DNA of 64,000 nucleotides, from the NCBI GenBank assembly GCA_973895155.1, contig OZ316898.1:5456001-5520000 (forward strand), read 5' to 3'. Each line of letters starts with the position of its first letter. Position 1 is the stretch's first letter. The translations under genes were made by a program, and so were the position numbers. Below the pieces are notes generated by a model. It saw only the letters and a program-made list of their open reading frames with translations. It did not search any database and was not told the DNA's origin. Source of the stretch: Marsupella aquatica (Eukaryota > Marchantiophyta). Shown in pieces: positions 32,567 through 44,100 of this stretch.

Positions 32567-33414
32567 ATGGCAGTACTGGCTGGTGCCCCTCTGGGAGTCT
32601 CCACACGAATTTCGTCTTCAGCCGTTCTCTCAGCTTCTACACAGCGGCATCGCCTTCAGGTGGGCCTCGCTTGTACTCGATTCAAGCCTCAGCCCTCTTT
32701 TGTTTTCCTTTGCTGATAGTGCCTATTGCATCATCACATTGTTGGGCTTTTGGACGACGTAACATGTACTTAGATCCCCATTCTGAGGCTGGATCTCGAG
32801 GAAGGGCTCTGGCGATAATGGATTGCTTTAATTTGATGGTGATGGGCCCAGTTCATTTCCTGTAATCTTACGAAACTTGCAACTAGTACCTGTCGGCAGA
32901 CGAAGTGGGAATGCTGATATTTGTATGTTTTGTATGTCACCGTGAGCCTCAGTCCCCAGTGAGTCCTGGCAGTTCAAATCTAGAGTGGAGAGTGTAATTG
33001 TTGCTGAAGTTTTGTATGCGCTGCCTATTGAACAGATTGTTTATGTTTGTACTTAAGAGTTGAATCTTTGTTATTAGGAGTGTGGATTGTCACTGCATGC
33101 GTGGTTGGATTTCTTTATACTGTTCGTTATACTGACCCTGGTCATGATCGTTGGACCTCCAGACATTAGCATCCAGAGACTGGAGAAAGAATCGTAGTGG
33201 GCTTGTGCCAGATCATGCAGTTGTAGCAGTGTCAGCTACCTTGGATCATAAAGTTATAAGTCGCCGAGAAGCGATTAGTGTCTCAGCAGCGGGTTTGGGG
33301 GCATTTCTCCTTGCGTCCGGGGTATCACGAGCCCATGGCGTCACTGCTGCTGCTGAGGAGCTCTGGGAAGAAGGGGCTGGGCCATATCCCCAGGACGCAG
33401 GTGATCTTGTAGTG
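32567..33414 (+). pseudogene. Truncated duplicate of the downstream FKBP gene (exons 1-3 only)
   Basis: Exon 1 equivalent: 32567-32659, reading MAVLAGAPLGVSTRISSSAV..., followed by a CAG|GTGGGC donor. The second block, 33163-33414, reads TLASRDWRKNRSG... then the SRREA motif, an Ala/Leu-rich stretch and GAGPYPQDAGDLVV. It parallels exons 1-3 of the full gene at 37254. Here the sequences of exons 2 and 3 are continuous, with no intron between them. The donor after GDLVV is changed (gtgttc instead of gtaagt), and the frame stops 45-48 bases on. None of the catalytic-domain exons 4-8 is found between 33415 and 37253. Intron 1 is also similar to that of the full gene, so it arose by DNA duplication, not retroposition. 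It may still be transcribed and encode a short plastid-targeted peptide, but no isomerase is possible. Confidence 0.7.
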
Positions 33415-36400
33415 GTGTTCAACTCTTGGCAAAGCTGGGTCAAAACTTGGTTAGTTTAGCTTCAATGTGTTTGGTGTCTGATTGGAGTGCTCAAAGGATA
33501 ACTTCCCAGGAACCCTGCTTAGTGTTTTTGGCAGAACCGTCATGAACGTCGATAAGAAGTGCGCCTTCCAAAATCACATGTACAAATAGTTGTACAGTGA
33601 GTACATATTTCTGTCACTCCTGCTCTCCCTAGATGACAATTGGTTTCCCATCTTTTGTACTCTTCAATCAGTTTGGTAGATTTTTTCTTTGTATCTTGTG
33701 CTTACTATTTAAGGACGTGAAGTGTGTGACAAAACTGAGAAGACTTGAAAACATTGGGATCCTAACATCTTACTACTAATTTGCCAATATAAGCTACAAT
33801 TGGGGTCTAGGCTTCTACAATGAAGCCTCTAGAGTGTAACTCTAGGGCCCCACCAAATGTATGTGGATGGAGAGGATGGGATGTATTGTCTGTCAAGATG
33901 ATGATGCATGCTTATTTTTGTCACAATCTCTATTGTCATTCAAAGAATGGGCATTCAGGCTAGTAAGATAAACTTGAAACCAAAAGTGGGTGACATTCCA
34001 GAGGGAAAAGAAGGCATACTTCAACTTAAATCTGATGAATACTGAAACCACAGTTGTACGTATAAGAGCTATCATGGGTAATCCTTAACTCTCATTTTCA
34101 CTAAGAATGGAGTGATGGCAGGAGTGTTGGGGTGAGTGAGCTTCCCTGTTTTTGGTCATTTCCACTATTCCTAGCAGGAATGAACAGTAGGGGGTCAGGG
34201 AAGGAGGCCAGCCCCTTAATATGGGCAATCGTGGTGTAATTGCAATTAAATGTAAATCATCTAGGTAAACTCTGGGTTTGGGGTAAGTCACCTATGGTTC
34301 TGCCTAAAAGTGGTCAATTATGTTTTATTGTGTGAACAGTACACAGGACGGAGGCTAGAGATGAACGTAAACCTAGTTGGAATACCAGATCGTTTAGGGT
34401 GGTGTTGGTAATGGGACCTGTTGCCCAATGCCAGAGGGGGAAGCGTGCATTCACTTAGCCTCACTTATTTACATTTGAGTGGTTGGGGGCAGTCTTTGTG
34501 GCAACTCCCACTTTATGGAATTTCTTTTTACGTCTACAGGTTTCAACCTCTGCCTAGTTTTAGGATCTCTCCTATTTTGTGGAATGCTTTATCACATCTC
34601 CCATTTCTATCTCTGACTACTTCTAGGATCTCTTTTGTCAGGACAGCTGAAACTGCCAAATAATGTTCAGTCTTGAACCTGTGGGAAGATTTTAGGGTTT
34701 AGGGTTTATTGCACTTTTTTACTTTGTCAAGAACAAATTTTAGTGATCTGGATCAACCAGGGTTTGCTGTGGGGACAGTGCTGGCCTAAGATCCATCTTC
34801 CCCCTGAGGCCAGCACTCCCTAGCATCTATTCCCAAGATAACCAGGTTACCTTGTCTCCATGCTCTAGTGAACACCTCTGATCGAGGATGTCTTTTGGCA
34901 GGCAAACCCTTTCCAGGGGGGAGAAGTGACAAGAAGCATTTGTACCTTTTGTCACTAGGCAGCCCAAAAGCCCCAATTCACCCTCTAAAAGGATCACCAA
35001 ACACCAACATCGAGATGGGATATCAACATGCGCAAAGTCTGGAAACCAAGTAGCCAAAAGAAAATCGGCCCAATTCACCCTCCAAGGGGATCACCAAACA
35101 CCAACATCAAGATGGGATGTCAATATATGCAAAGTTTGGAAACCAAGTAGCCAAAAGAAAACCAACATCTGAAGGTTATCTAAAGTTCTGGCCAAAATCA
35201 CCATTCCATCTACACACTTTATTGGGCCCACCTACTGACATGAAGGATTCGTGAGCAAAGTCAGGGTTCTCAACAGACAACCATACTGTGTTGTCTCCCC
35301 TTCTTTGAGCAATAAGAAACACAGGGTGACATAGGAAATTTCTGGTTGGCAGGGAGAATTGCCTGGTGAAATGAAATGTGCCTTGGTAGGGCCTAGGGTG
35401 ATGAAAAAATGGAAACCAACTGTCCAAGGCAAAAGGACGTATATACAGTTTGCTTGATAAATAACAAAAAAGGGTTTACTGGTCACCTGACCTTGCCAGA
35501 ACTGGCCGGCATCTGTATACATGAGAACAAAATGTGTGTTGAGATTCATGTAAAGCCATTGTGACCCTTGCTGAGTGCATTGAGAGGAGTATCCCTAAAT
35601 TATCCTTTGGAACTTGCAGTTTAGTTGCACTTTTAACAGGTGCATCAGACCCCACTAAAAGACAGATTGGTAAGTGCAGTTCCATCCATAAGTGACGAGA
35701 GCACTTATCCATAAAAGTAGGAGAGAGTGCACATTGCATTTGCTGATAAAAATTTGGGGACTTTTTAATTTTAAGTGTAATTTGTTGGTGCTCGGAGATT
35801 TTGGAAGAGTATGTGTCACAGTAATGCAAAAGGTAGTTGCACATAGAACATATCCTATGGTACCTTAGGATTTTTTGTCCTTTTGGGATAGTCTTGCCCC
35901 ATCGCAGACCAGGCAAACAAATTTGAGTAGCTAATTGCCAAGGACTGTGCACTTTGGACATGAATTGTTTCCAAACATGTTCCTGAAGCACATATTCTGA
36001 CGGTCAAAGTAGATAATTGCAAAACAGTTTCCATAAATGTGGGCATCTTGGATGAGCGGTCTGCAGTTCTGGTGAAACATTGTTTAGTTGCCTGGCAATC
36101 ATTTACACAGGGGTGAAACTAGAGACAAATGCTGGAGAGGTCACAAAACCCATCTCACCTTCACTTCTGCAGATAGTGCACCAGCGAGGGCTGTTGTACA
36201 CAATTCAGTTGCTGTGGTCGACACAGCACATTTCACCATGAGCTTTTAAGAAAATCTTAAAAGAGACTTCACCGTAACTGACCTCAAGGCCCAAAAGTTG
36301 GTTTTCTCAGATTTTTCCGCAAACAAACAACTCTAATGTCCTCAAAACTTCTTCATTCTGTTTCGCTTATGGACTATATGGACACAAAAGACCCAGTCTG

Positions 36401-36540
36401 TAAATTCATGACTGTTGTATGTGTTGGTGCTTGTTTTCAAAAAACTTTAAAAGAGTGGTTATATTGATCGGCTTGCCAAATAAATTTTTCTGATAATATT
36501 TTCTTTTCTTGAATATACTACTTTTGGTTGGCCATAGAAA
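33415..36540. other. Spacer with duplications, no gene recognised
   Basis: Contains a 97-bp tandem duplication (separate entry). The minus-strand frame 35476-35991 (171 codons) is the longest open frame here. It shows scattered Cys and His but no recognisable fold, and the DNA is rich in AAGTGCA words, so I do not call it a gene. Confidence 0.4.
34974..35164. repeat. Tandem duplication, 2 x about 97 bp
   Basis: Copies start at 34974 and 35071 with caattcaccctc. They share ggatcaccaaacaccaacat, gatggga and ggaaaccaagtagccaaaag. A few substitutions are present. Confidence 0.88.
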
Positions 36541-36548
36541 GACCTGCC

Positions 36549-36640
36549 GGTCATATCTGGTTAAACCGCCACTAGCCATTGATGACAGACACCTGGTCAT
36601 ATCTGGTTAAACCGCCACTAGCCATTGATGACAGACACCT
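36549..36640. repeat. Perfect tandem duplication, 2 x 46 bp
   Basis: The block ggtcatatctggttaaaccg ... gacagacacct occurs twice in direct succession without a visible change, indicating a very recent event. Confidence 0.93.
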
Positions 36641-37253
36641 AGACTCACCGGGTTTCACCATCGATAGCCCGGTAGGGAATGGAATGTGGAAAAAGAAGGA
36701 AATGTTGTTGGACACTTACCTTTACATTTGGCTAGTGGCTCTTTAAGCAAGTTTGCGGACACTTAAGTACTTTTCTGGAATCTTTTTGAATAAATTGCCC
36801 AAAACCACTCTCTATGTAGTCTGTTAAGCAAGTTTGGGGATAGGTTCTTTTTTGAAAATTTCAGCAAAAATTGCACAAAAACAGTCATACCCTTAGCAGA
36901 TAGGTCTAGTAAGTGCAAAATGTATGGGATTGCACTTATGATGTAGTGCAATCCCCATGTAAGTGCACCTTTGGAACTGTCATCCCCAGGATTTGCACTT
37001 ATGCTGAGGATGTCACTGTACAACTCTTTTCGTGGTTCAATTTTTAGTGTAGTGTCTTGGTGGTCAGGAATCGAAGGAGTAAAGAACAGTACACGTCTGT
37101 GATCCACTTTTGGGCAAAACCCTGGACGAAATCCGAAGACCCGGATTTCTGTGCCTCTCTTATCGTGCTCTTTCTTGTGGTGGGTCGACCATCGTTGGCT
37201 CTCGTTCACAAGAGGACAGTTGTAATTCGAAGGGGAGCAAAACGCAGCCAACG
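36641..37253. other. Upstream region of the FKBP gene
   Basis: The promoter and 5' UTR of the gene starting at 37254 should lie here. The part at 36900-37015 contains five AGTGCA or TGCACT words. No TATA box is assigned. The minus-strand frame across 36763-37344 covers the FKBP start and is a shadow. Confidence 0.4.
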
Positions 37254-40200
37254 ATGATGGCAGGAGGACTGGCGGGTGCCGCAATGTGTTGCTCCTCCTC
37301 TCCCGGAGTCTCCACTCGAATTTCGTCTTCTGCTGTTCTCTCAACTTCTGTACAGCGGCCTCGCTTCCAGGTGGGTGGGTGGGTCACATGCCACTGCCCG
37401 ATGTGGCTGCTCCACATCGAAGGCTGATGCTGAAATTCCCGTGGTAGCTCAGAGGGTCTCTGGACGAGGGCAGAATGACTGGATGCCCAATTCTGAGTCT
37501 GGATTTTGGGGGAAGATTCTTGCGAGGATGGAATTTTGCTTTTGCTGCTCTCTTCTGGAAACTTCCAACTCTCTGGCAGCAGAGGACTCGGGAATGCTTA
37601 CATTTGCATGGCAGCATGAGCCTCTCAGTCGTGGGAGTGAAAGTCTAGCGTGGAGAGCGTAATTCTTGCTGAATATTGATGGTGGAGCTCTTGCACTCGG
37701 CCTTAACGTCAGTCTTGGGAGGAGTGAATCGTTTTGATGAGCACTGTGGATTGTCACTACTTGTGATTGGTTTTCTCTCTTGTCTTCCTTGGTCATGCAG
37801 ACATTGCCCTCCAGAGACCGGAGCAAGGAACGGAGTGGGCACATGCCAGAGGTAACTGTACTAGTGTCAGCCACCTTGGATGGTAAAAGTGTGAGTCGGC
37901 GGGAAGCAATGGGTCTCTCTGGAGCCGGCTTCGGAGCTCTCCTCCTCATCTCCGGTTTGTCGGCCACCGATGCAGTCACTGCCGCTGAGTTCACTGACAG
38001 TATGAATTTCACATACCCTTCTTATCTCACTGTCCTGTTAGCTTTAGATTTAGCAAGTGGACGACGTGGTTAAAAACTAATCCAATTTCATCTGGCCCTC
38101 ATTGCAAGCAATTGCAGCTACAAATTCCCCATGAAGGCTGGGCTTCTTGGGACTTGTTGTGATGGTTTATGGGACTGTTGATTTCGACAGAATATGAGAG
38201 AATTTACGAGGACTTGTTTCTTATTTTGCCAGGGATGTATATGGTTGCTTTGTGAATCCAGTGCCAGCATTGCGCGGGAAGGATTATGGAAAGTCTAAAA
38301 TGAGCTATCCTGATTATATTCAAACACGGTCTGGCCTGCAATATAAGGTCTAGTATGTCGATGCACTCTGAAAGTCGGTTTTGGATGCTGTGTTTCATTC
38401 TTGGCAAGTCACAGGTTTTATTGGCTTTAAACTTCCGTTTGACAGCGTTCTATTTGGTCAAATAGCTAGACTCATTAGTTTGTTTGATCCACGATGCTTT
38501 CAACAGTTTTATTCTCCCTTGATGCCAAAGTAATCCCTTGCAGGACCTCAGAGACGGGGTCGGACCGAATCCTAATGAAGGTGACCTTGTAGTGGTAAGT
38601 GACTCTTGCCTTTTTTTGGAGCGACGAGTAAAAGAGGAAGTTAAGACTTATTCTCACGAAAGACACTTCAAATATGTCCTGAAGTTTCCACTCTAGACCG
38701 TAGCGCCTTAGCATCCTAAACTTCTGAGATGGATTTCGTTCTTGTCCGCGTTGCAATCTTCCAGTTTTACGGAACCATTCCTCGAGAAAAGTTATGAAAA
38801 GGTTTAGTGCATCACATAATGTGAAAGTACATATTGCAATTTCTGAGTGATCGCTGCACGCAAAGTGTTATGATCTTTATGACTTCATGAGAAAACTGAT
38901 CAAATTCAAGTAAGATCGCTGGAAACACCACGTATTGCATAATCCTTGAAATCATTTACCAGCGATTTCAAATATATAACCACTCATGAGCAGTCTAAGT
39001 GAACCTCATGTGTAATGGTGCTCTCAACGAAATTCGTTGATGCTGTACTTTCGGATTTGTAGAAGATTGCGGTTGATGGTTATCCTTAGATGTCTTGTTC
39101 AGATTAAAGACTTGACTGAGGATATGTAAGATTGGGGCCAGTGGACTAGCAAATAATTAATTCTTACTTCTTCTCAAACTAAAGCTGATGCCAGTTATAT
39201 TCTGGAAATTGCTTGTGTACTTTCGACATAAGTGGCTTCTTTATCTTTATTCACCTGGCTACGTTTCTTCTTAGGTTGACTGGGCAGGATACACGATTGG
39301 CTACTATGGGAGGATTTTCGAGGCCCGCAACAAAGCTAAGGGCGGCTCCTTTGAGGTACTGTGGATACTTCCTAATATTACAATTTACTTAATTATTCTT
39401 TGGACATCAGTTGTATTTCTCACATGGAAGTTACTGGAGAGACATCAGTCAGCAACATTTGAAGTTCTTAACACGCAGCAGAATTCATGTTAGAACAGAG
39501 CAGAGCTGTTTGAGGGCGGCTTCATATCTTTGCGATTGTCCTGTTATTCTGTGTAGGGTAACGACAAAGGGTATTTCAAGTTTAAGGTTGGGGAGGATCA
39601 GGTAAGCGTTATTATTTATCGCTTCAGCACATGTACGTCTGTTCCGATGACAAGCTGGTCATCTACCCCTGAAAACTGTGCTTCTAGTCGTGATTAAGAT
39701 CCTGCTTTGTTTGTTTTGTTTGCAATTTTATATAGGTCATACCTGCATTTGAGGAGGCCATCAAGACTATGCGCGTGGGAGGTGTCAGAAGGTAGACTAC
39801 CCTCGCCTCCTGAAATGTTCTGGATGTATCTTCTGTCTGAAACTGAAATGAGGGTTCCTGTTGGGTTGGTTGTCTCACTATTTGTAAATGCCTTGGATCA
39901 ACAGAATCATAGTACCTGCTGATCTGGGTTACCCGAACAATGATTACAATACAAAAGGGCCACAGCCATCGACATTTTCGGTACACAAGCTCTTATGAGT
40001 TCCAAATCCCCTCAAAAACATTTTTTTACATGCTTGTAGGAAACTTTGTACATCTGATATGCTCCTCTTTATTGAGGCTGATTTCAAGCTGGGAATTTTT
40101 AGACTATCATCTTGTGCTCATGGGATCGATTGATATCTTGGTGTCGAACGTGTGTTTTTGTTTTACTTCCCCAATGCCTTCTAAAGTACTTATTGTCCTG

Positions 40201-40318
40201 ACCCACAATCTTCTGTGTGTAGGGTCAAAGAACCCTCGATTTTGTGTTAAAGAATCAAGGACTTATTGACAAGACTCTTCTATTTGACATTGAGCTATTG
40301 AAGGTGTTGGGAAAGTGA
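37254..40318 (+). CDS. FKBP-type peptidyl-prolyl cis-trans isomerase, probably thylakoid lumen, 8 exons, about 236 aa
   Basis: A plastid FKBP immunophilin, closest in wording to the plant FKBP18 group (from memory). Exons: 37254-37370, 37801-37999, about 38554-38594, 39275-39355, 39557-39601, 39736-39791, 39905-39980, 40223-40318. Exons 1-2 give a Ser/Thr/Arg-rich transit peptide followed by an SRREA block and a hydrophobic Ala/Leu stretch ending before AVTAAE. That is the bipartite layout of a lumen protein, with a twin-Arg pair. The FKBP domain follows: GDLVVVDWAGYTIGYYGRIFEARNK, KGGSFEG, VIPAFEEAIKTMRVGGVRRIIVP, then LGYPNNDYN and QRTLDFVLKNQGLIDKTLLFDIELLKV. The exon 2/3 junction is uncertain. 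The donor at 38000 is phase 1 and needs the acceptor at 38553. The stronger cag acceptor at 38543 reads well (DLRDGVGPNP) only in phase 0. All other junctions are clean. The ATG at 37254 is followed by a second ATG. Confidence 0.87.
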
Positions 40319-41801
40319 GCTCACATCTTGGCTCGTAGTTGCCCTCAAACAAGATTCTCTGGGAGCGGAGCTTAGGAGTGCAAGCCTTTTGATCTCCGTC
40401 CATTTTCGGTGTGGAGTTTTCCGAGTGCTGTAATGATACGTTCACACATTCGAAATCAGGTGCTGGGTATGTCAGGAAAATGTGCCAAGCAGTGGCTCAA
40501 GATATTTGAGGTGTACCATAAGGCTGCTGAATAGCAGGTGATTTAAATAGAAACGCACGCGTGCGAGCTTGGATTGAAAATCAATCTGATGAGTGATTAT
40601 AAGTGACTGGTATATTTTTCCTCAAATTCTATTCTTTGTTTGTGGTCTCACTGCTTATGGCTTAGGTGACGATGTATGATTTGTTTACACAGAACCATAT
40701 TCTCTGTACTTTCCTGAAAACGGTATCCCAATGTACCTCGCCTTTCTGTCTTGTGCCCTGTGCAATCGAGACAAACAGTTCCCATGTACACCTGACAAAG
40801 CAGAAGGCCGATTTGGACTCCAGGGAACGGCTAATAAATGCAAAATATATTTTACGTGTAGCCTCTTCTTTATAGCACAATTGGGTGAAAATCTACTAGA
40901 CTTGTTGCAACTTTCAAGATACCGTGTTCAGAGAATATGGCTCCCGTCTTCTCTAGTGAGGTTGGACTCTGATTTGGACCCTCCCACGCGTCTTGAGGGT
41001 ATCGTCAGTTCTGCAACTTTCCTGGAGTTGTTTGGTGACGGGATCCTACAACAATTGATCCCAGGTCATTCACATCTACATTGTATGTGGCTATCTGATT
41101 CCGCTTTGGGGTTGGGGTCTGATTCCCGTCTTTCTGATGGCCACTCGAATCTGTGATCATTCTCATCTATCGTATAATATAAACCATCACATTCATCATC
41201 TTCTTCCTGACGTGGTGTTCTTGTTCATATCACTCGCCAAGAATCCAAAGGACCTCAACAGCAAGCATCAGATAAGTGACATTCGGAGTTTTACTATAGA
41301 CGCAAGGCCTCCTTTGCGAAATCCATTTTCAACTCTACGTGAACATAAGGAGTCACAAGGTATCGGCGATAGCCACTCTTCACGTTTCATAAAAACGGGC
41401 AACCTCTATCCGGTTCTTGGGGCTCCGCTGCCATTCATAAAACGATATCCTACATTTCTTCCGTGAGACCAGCTAATTCCCACATCTGGCACTAAGGAAT
41501 TCACCGTCAGAGTCGTTTACTCGAAACCAACGGAAACGACAGAAGCACAACGATTGATGAGGAAGCTCGAGTGCAGACGCCAGATGATGACGTAGTGCAG
41601 GGGAGCGAAACGCAGTAAAATACAAGTAACGATTGATGAGGAAGCTCGAGTGCAGACGCCAGATGATGACGTAGTGCAGGGGAGCGAAACGCAGTAAAAT
41701 ACAAGTTCCTGTGCACGGACTGTGGGTAGTAGTGGGATACTTACTGTCAAAGAATAGTTCTGATCAGTCACCCCGGCATCTTGACGAGGTTCATAAGAAG
41801 A
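40319..41801. other. Spacer between convergent FKBP and membrane-protein genes
   Basis: Both genes should end in this stretch. It contains the 79-bp duplication at 41550-41707. Frames of up to 141 codons (40731-41156) show no family. Confidence 0.45.
41550..41707. repeat. Near-perfect tandem duplication, 2 x 79 bp
   Basis: The block acgattgatgaggaagctcg ... cagtaaaatacaag occurs at 41550 and again at 41629. It lies 95 bases beyond the stop codon of the membrane-protein gene, so it may be in its 3' UTR. Confidence 0.93.
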
Positions 41802-43157
41802 TCAGAGCATGGGACTCACACCCTCTGGAACCCTAGACGTATCCAAAGCCTCAAAAGACGAAGACTTTGGACACGTGAAGTAAAGGACTGCTGTCATAAT
41901 GTCAGCAAACAGATACACAAAGGAATGTAAAAGAATTAGAAGAGGCGCTTCCCAGGAAACCGAGGAATTGTGCTCAGTATAGTAATTTTCGTCAGTGACC
42001 CGATATTCAAACAGAAGTGTGACGAATCCAACACAGAGAAACGTCACCAAATAGGAGCCCAAAGCCACTTGAAGCCTCCCTTGCAGAACAGAGAAGCTCC
42101 GGGCCAATGCTGCAAACCCATATTTGTCCTCGAGGATGCATATCACATTTGCGACATTCAATATTATCTTCAAATAGACGAAGACTCCACAAACAGTAAG
42201 CCCCAGTACTGTGAAGGCCAGCAGCATTATGGTTGATGGAGCATGAAGTGCAGCAAATACCCCATTGGCAACACCCACAAAGAGTAGAGCAGTAACCCCT
42301 GCCCCCACAAAGATTGCCAAGGAAGAAAAGTACGTGATCACCAGTGGAAGCCACACTCTGGGCACCACACGGTATATGATATCCATGAAAGACACCTTCA
42401 GCCCAGCATAAGTTGAAGCCACCGTGTACACCACCCCAGCCTGTGAGAGAGCTGCCAACGAGATGGCCAGAGGTATGTCTAGCACTGAGGTCACCAAGAA
42501 ATTGGCAATTTTCAGATACATGAATTTCGTATAGGGAGTTCTAATGCCGGCAGCCACTGATTCTTCAAACACAGCAACCTCCAGATGAGTCTTCGTCCAC
42601 TCTATCACAGGCCGAGTAACGACCACGTGAGTGAGGAGAATGATAGACACAGGCAAAATCAAGGCTGCTGCCAGACTTATGAATAGATCTGACTGCCTTC
42701 TGAGTATCCTTGACGCCTCTCTCATGATATCGAGAGTGTCCAGATCGTCTGGTAGGCCCCCAAACTTCCTGTGGTTGAGCTCATCCCACGACCGAACACG
42801 ATGCACAAGAGGAGTAAGAATGGCATCGGGATTTTGAGAGCCCTCCACATTCTCCTCAGCAGCACCAGCAGCAGTCCTTTGCAGAAGTAGGTCATCTTCC
42901 CTGCTGTGGGCTCCTCCTCTCCCTTCGAGATGATCTCCAGAAATTGAAGAATTTGTCAAAATTTTAGGGCCTAGGAGTCTTAACCGGTCTCCAGACTCGT
43001 CATTATCATCTGTAGACTGGCTGGGGACGTCAGTCATCATTATTCGGACTTCTCCAGGCCCTCCTCCTGAATGGACTGGAGGCTCTACAATGAGCACATC
43101 CGGCTGCAGCGTGCTGACATGGTGCCGCTCATGGAGCGTGCCTCTAATCCCATCCAT
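41802..43157 (-). CDS. Plant multi-pass membrane protein of unknown function, 451 aa, single exon
   Basis: A large hydrophilic N-terminus (residues 1-157) is rich in acidic residues, Ser and Gly. A conserved-looking amphipathic run (SWDELNHRKFGGLPDDLDTLDIMREASRILRRQ, split around 123-155) follows, then about six membrane helices near residues 158-180, 217-247, 269-297, 308-332, 365-383 and 404-428. The tail is short and hydrophilic. The pattern of ILRR, a helix beginning LFISLAAALILPVSI, and ILEDKYGFAALARS in the last loop resembles the uncharacterised plant membrane family often labelled as a polyadenylate-binding-protein-binding protein. That label is not evidence of function. The open frame extends three codons upstream to a TTG; the first ATG is at 43157. 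No signal peptide is seen. Transport or scaffolding roles would be guesses. Confidence 0.82.
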   Translation of the reverse strand: MDGIRGTLHERHHVSTLQPDVLIVEPPVHSGGGPGEVRIMMTDVPSQSTDDNDESGDRLRLLGPKILTNSSISGDHLEGRGGAHSREDDLLLQRTAAGAAEENVEGSQNPDAILTPLVHRVRSWDELNHRKFGGLPDDLDTLDIMREASRILRRQSDLFISLAAALILPVSIILLTHVVVTRPVIEWTKTHLEVAVFEESVAAGIRTPYTKFMYLKIANFLVTSVLDIPLAISLAALSQAGVVYTVASTYAGLKVSFMDIIYRVVPRVWLPLVITYFSSLAIFVGAGVTALLFVGVANGVFAALHAPSTIMLLAFTVLGLTVCGVFVYLKIILNVANVICILEDKYGFAALARSFSVLQGRLQVALGSYLVTFLCVGFVTLLFEYRVTDENYYTEHNSSVSWEAPLLILLHSFVYLFADIMTAVLYFTCPKSSSFEALDTSRVPEGVSPML

Positions 43158-44100
43158 GAGCAACAAACGCCGTTTTCCAGAAATTTACAACAGACTAGCA
43201 ACCTTCCTCTCCGGGTGCTCTGCCTTTCGAGTCATCTCATATCATTCACAATTCCCACCTAATCGACATTCATCTACCCCTTACCCATCTCTCCCATGTT
43301 CGTGCGCTGATTAATCTCCTCGCCGCTGATTAATTATTCATCTCACGATCAAGATCCGAGAGACGATGGCGCTAAGACGAGGAAGTGACAAATTGATTGC
43401 AAAATCCTTCTCCTCCCGCCCGTGATTGAAACGACCCAATCCTCCACAGCTTTCATTACTCCATCACTGCTCGTGTCCTCCCCAGCCTGCTCTCTCTGGG
43501 CCTCCTCGAAAAGGCCCGTTCCTTTTCCTTTCCATAGGTAATCGTTCCACCCACCTTTGCAAAACGCAGGCCAACACCCACCTCTCACGCTCTCTCTATT
43601 GGTCAAAATCTCCTCGTCCTCGTCCTCACTACAGCAATCTCAAAAAGTAGATTGCTCGCACGTTCCTCATTCAGAAATCTCACTCCTCCTCCTCCTGCTC
43701 CTCCTCGTCCTCCTCTCTGCACCCACCTCAAAATAAAATTGCTCGCTCGTTCCTGATTCAGAAGCAGAGAGGTGGAATTCAGGCAGTTTAATGAAATCGA
43801 GGTGTTCCTGAGGATGTCAGCATTGCTCGCTGCTTTATTTATGATTGCAGAGGGGTCCTCGAACCCAGTGTAGTCCGTCCAGTACGAGCGGGGAGCAGAG
43901 CAGAGCAGAACCGAGCCGAGCAGAGCCGAGCAGCGCGTGAGTGAATGCGGAGGAGATGGAAGACATGATTTGGCACGCCGGGGAGCAGACGAGAGGAGAG
44001 GGGGACTACAGTAGACAGTGGGAGGGGAGTGAGGGACGCACGAATCCATCCATCTGCTCTCTTCGTGGGGGCGGGGGGTGAGCCCTGACCTGTAAACTCC
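43158..44100. other. Promoter/leader region of the membrane-protein gene, CT-rich on the plus strand
   Basis: The gene reads leftward from 43157, so this is its upstream DNA. It holds pyrimidine tracts on the plus strand (43600-43720, tcctcctcctcct types), meaning GA-rich on the sense strand, and a pentamer-like run (gagca, gagcc) at 43895-43940. These are common in plant core promoters and leaders. No other gene is recognised; the long minus frame 43603-44223 is low complexity. Confidence 0.4.

Noticed and set aside
32242-32865. 207-codon plus-strand frame
   Set aside because: It overlaps the truncated FKBP exon 1 in a different frame; Ser/Leu composition without a domain.
35476-35991. 171-codon minus-strand frame with scattered Cys and His
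   Set aside because: No recognisable fold; the sequence is rich in AAGTGCA repeat words, so it is probably repeat DNA open by chance.
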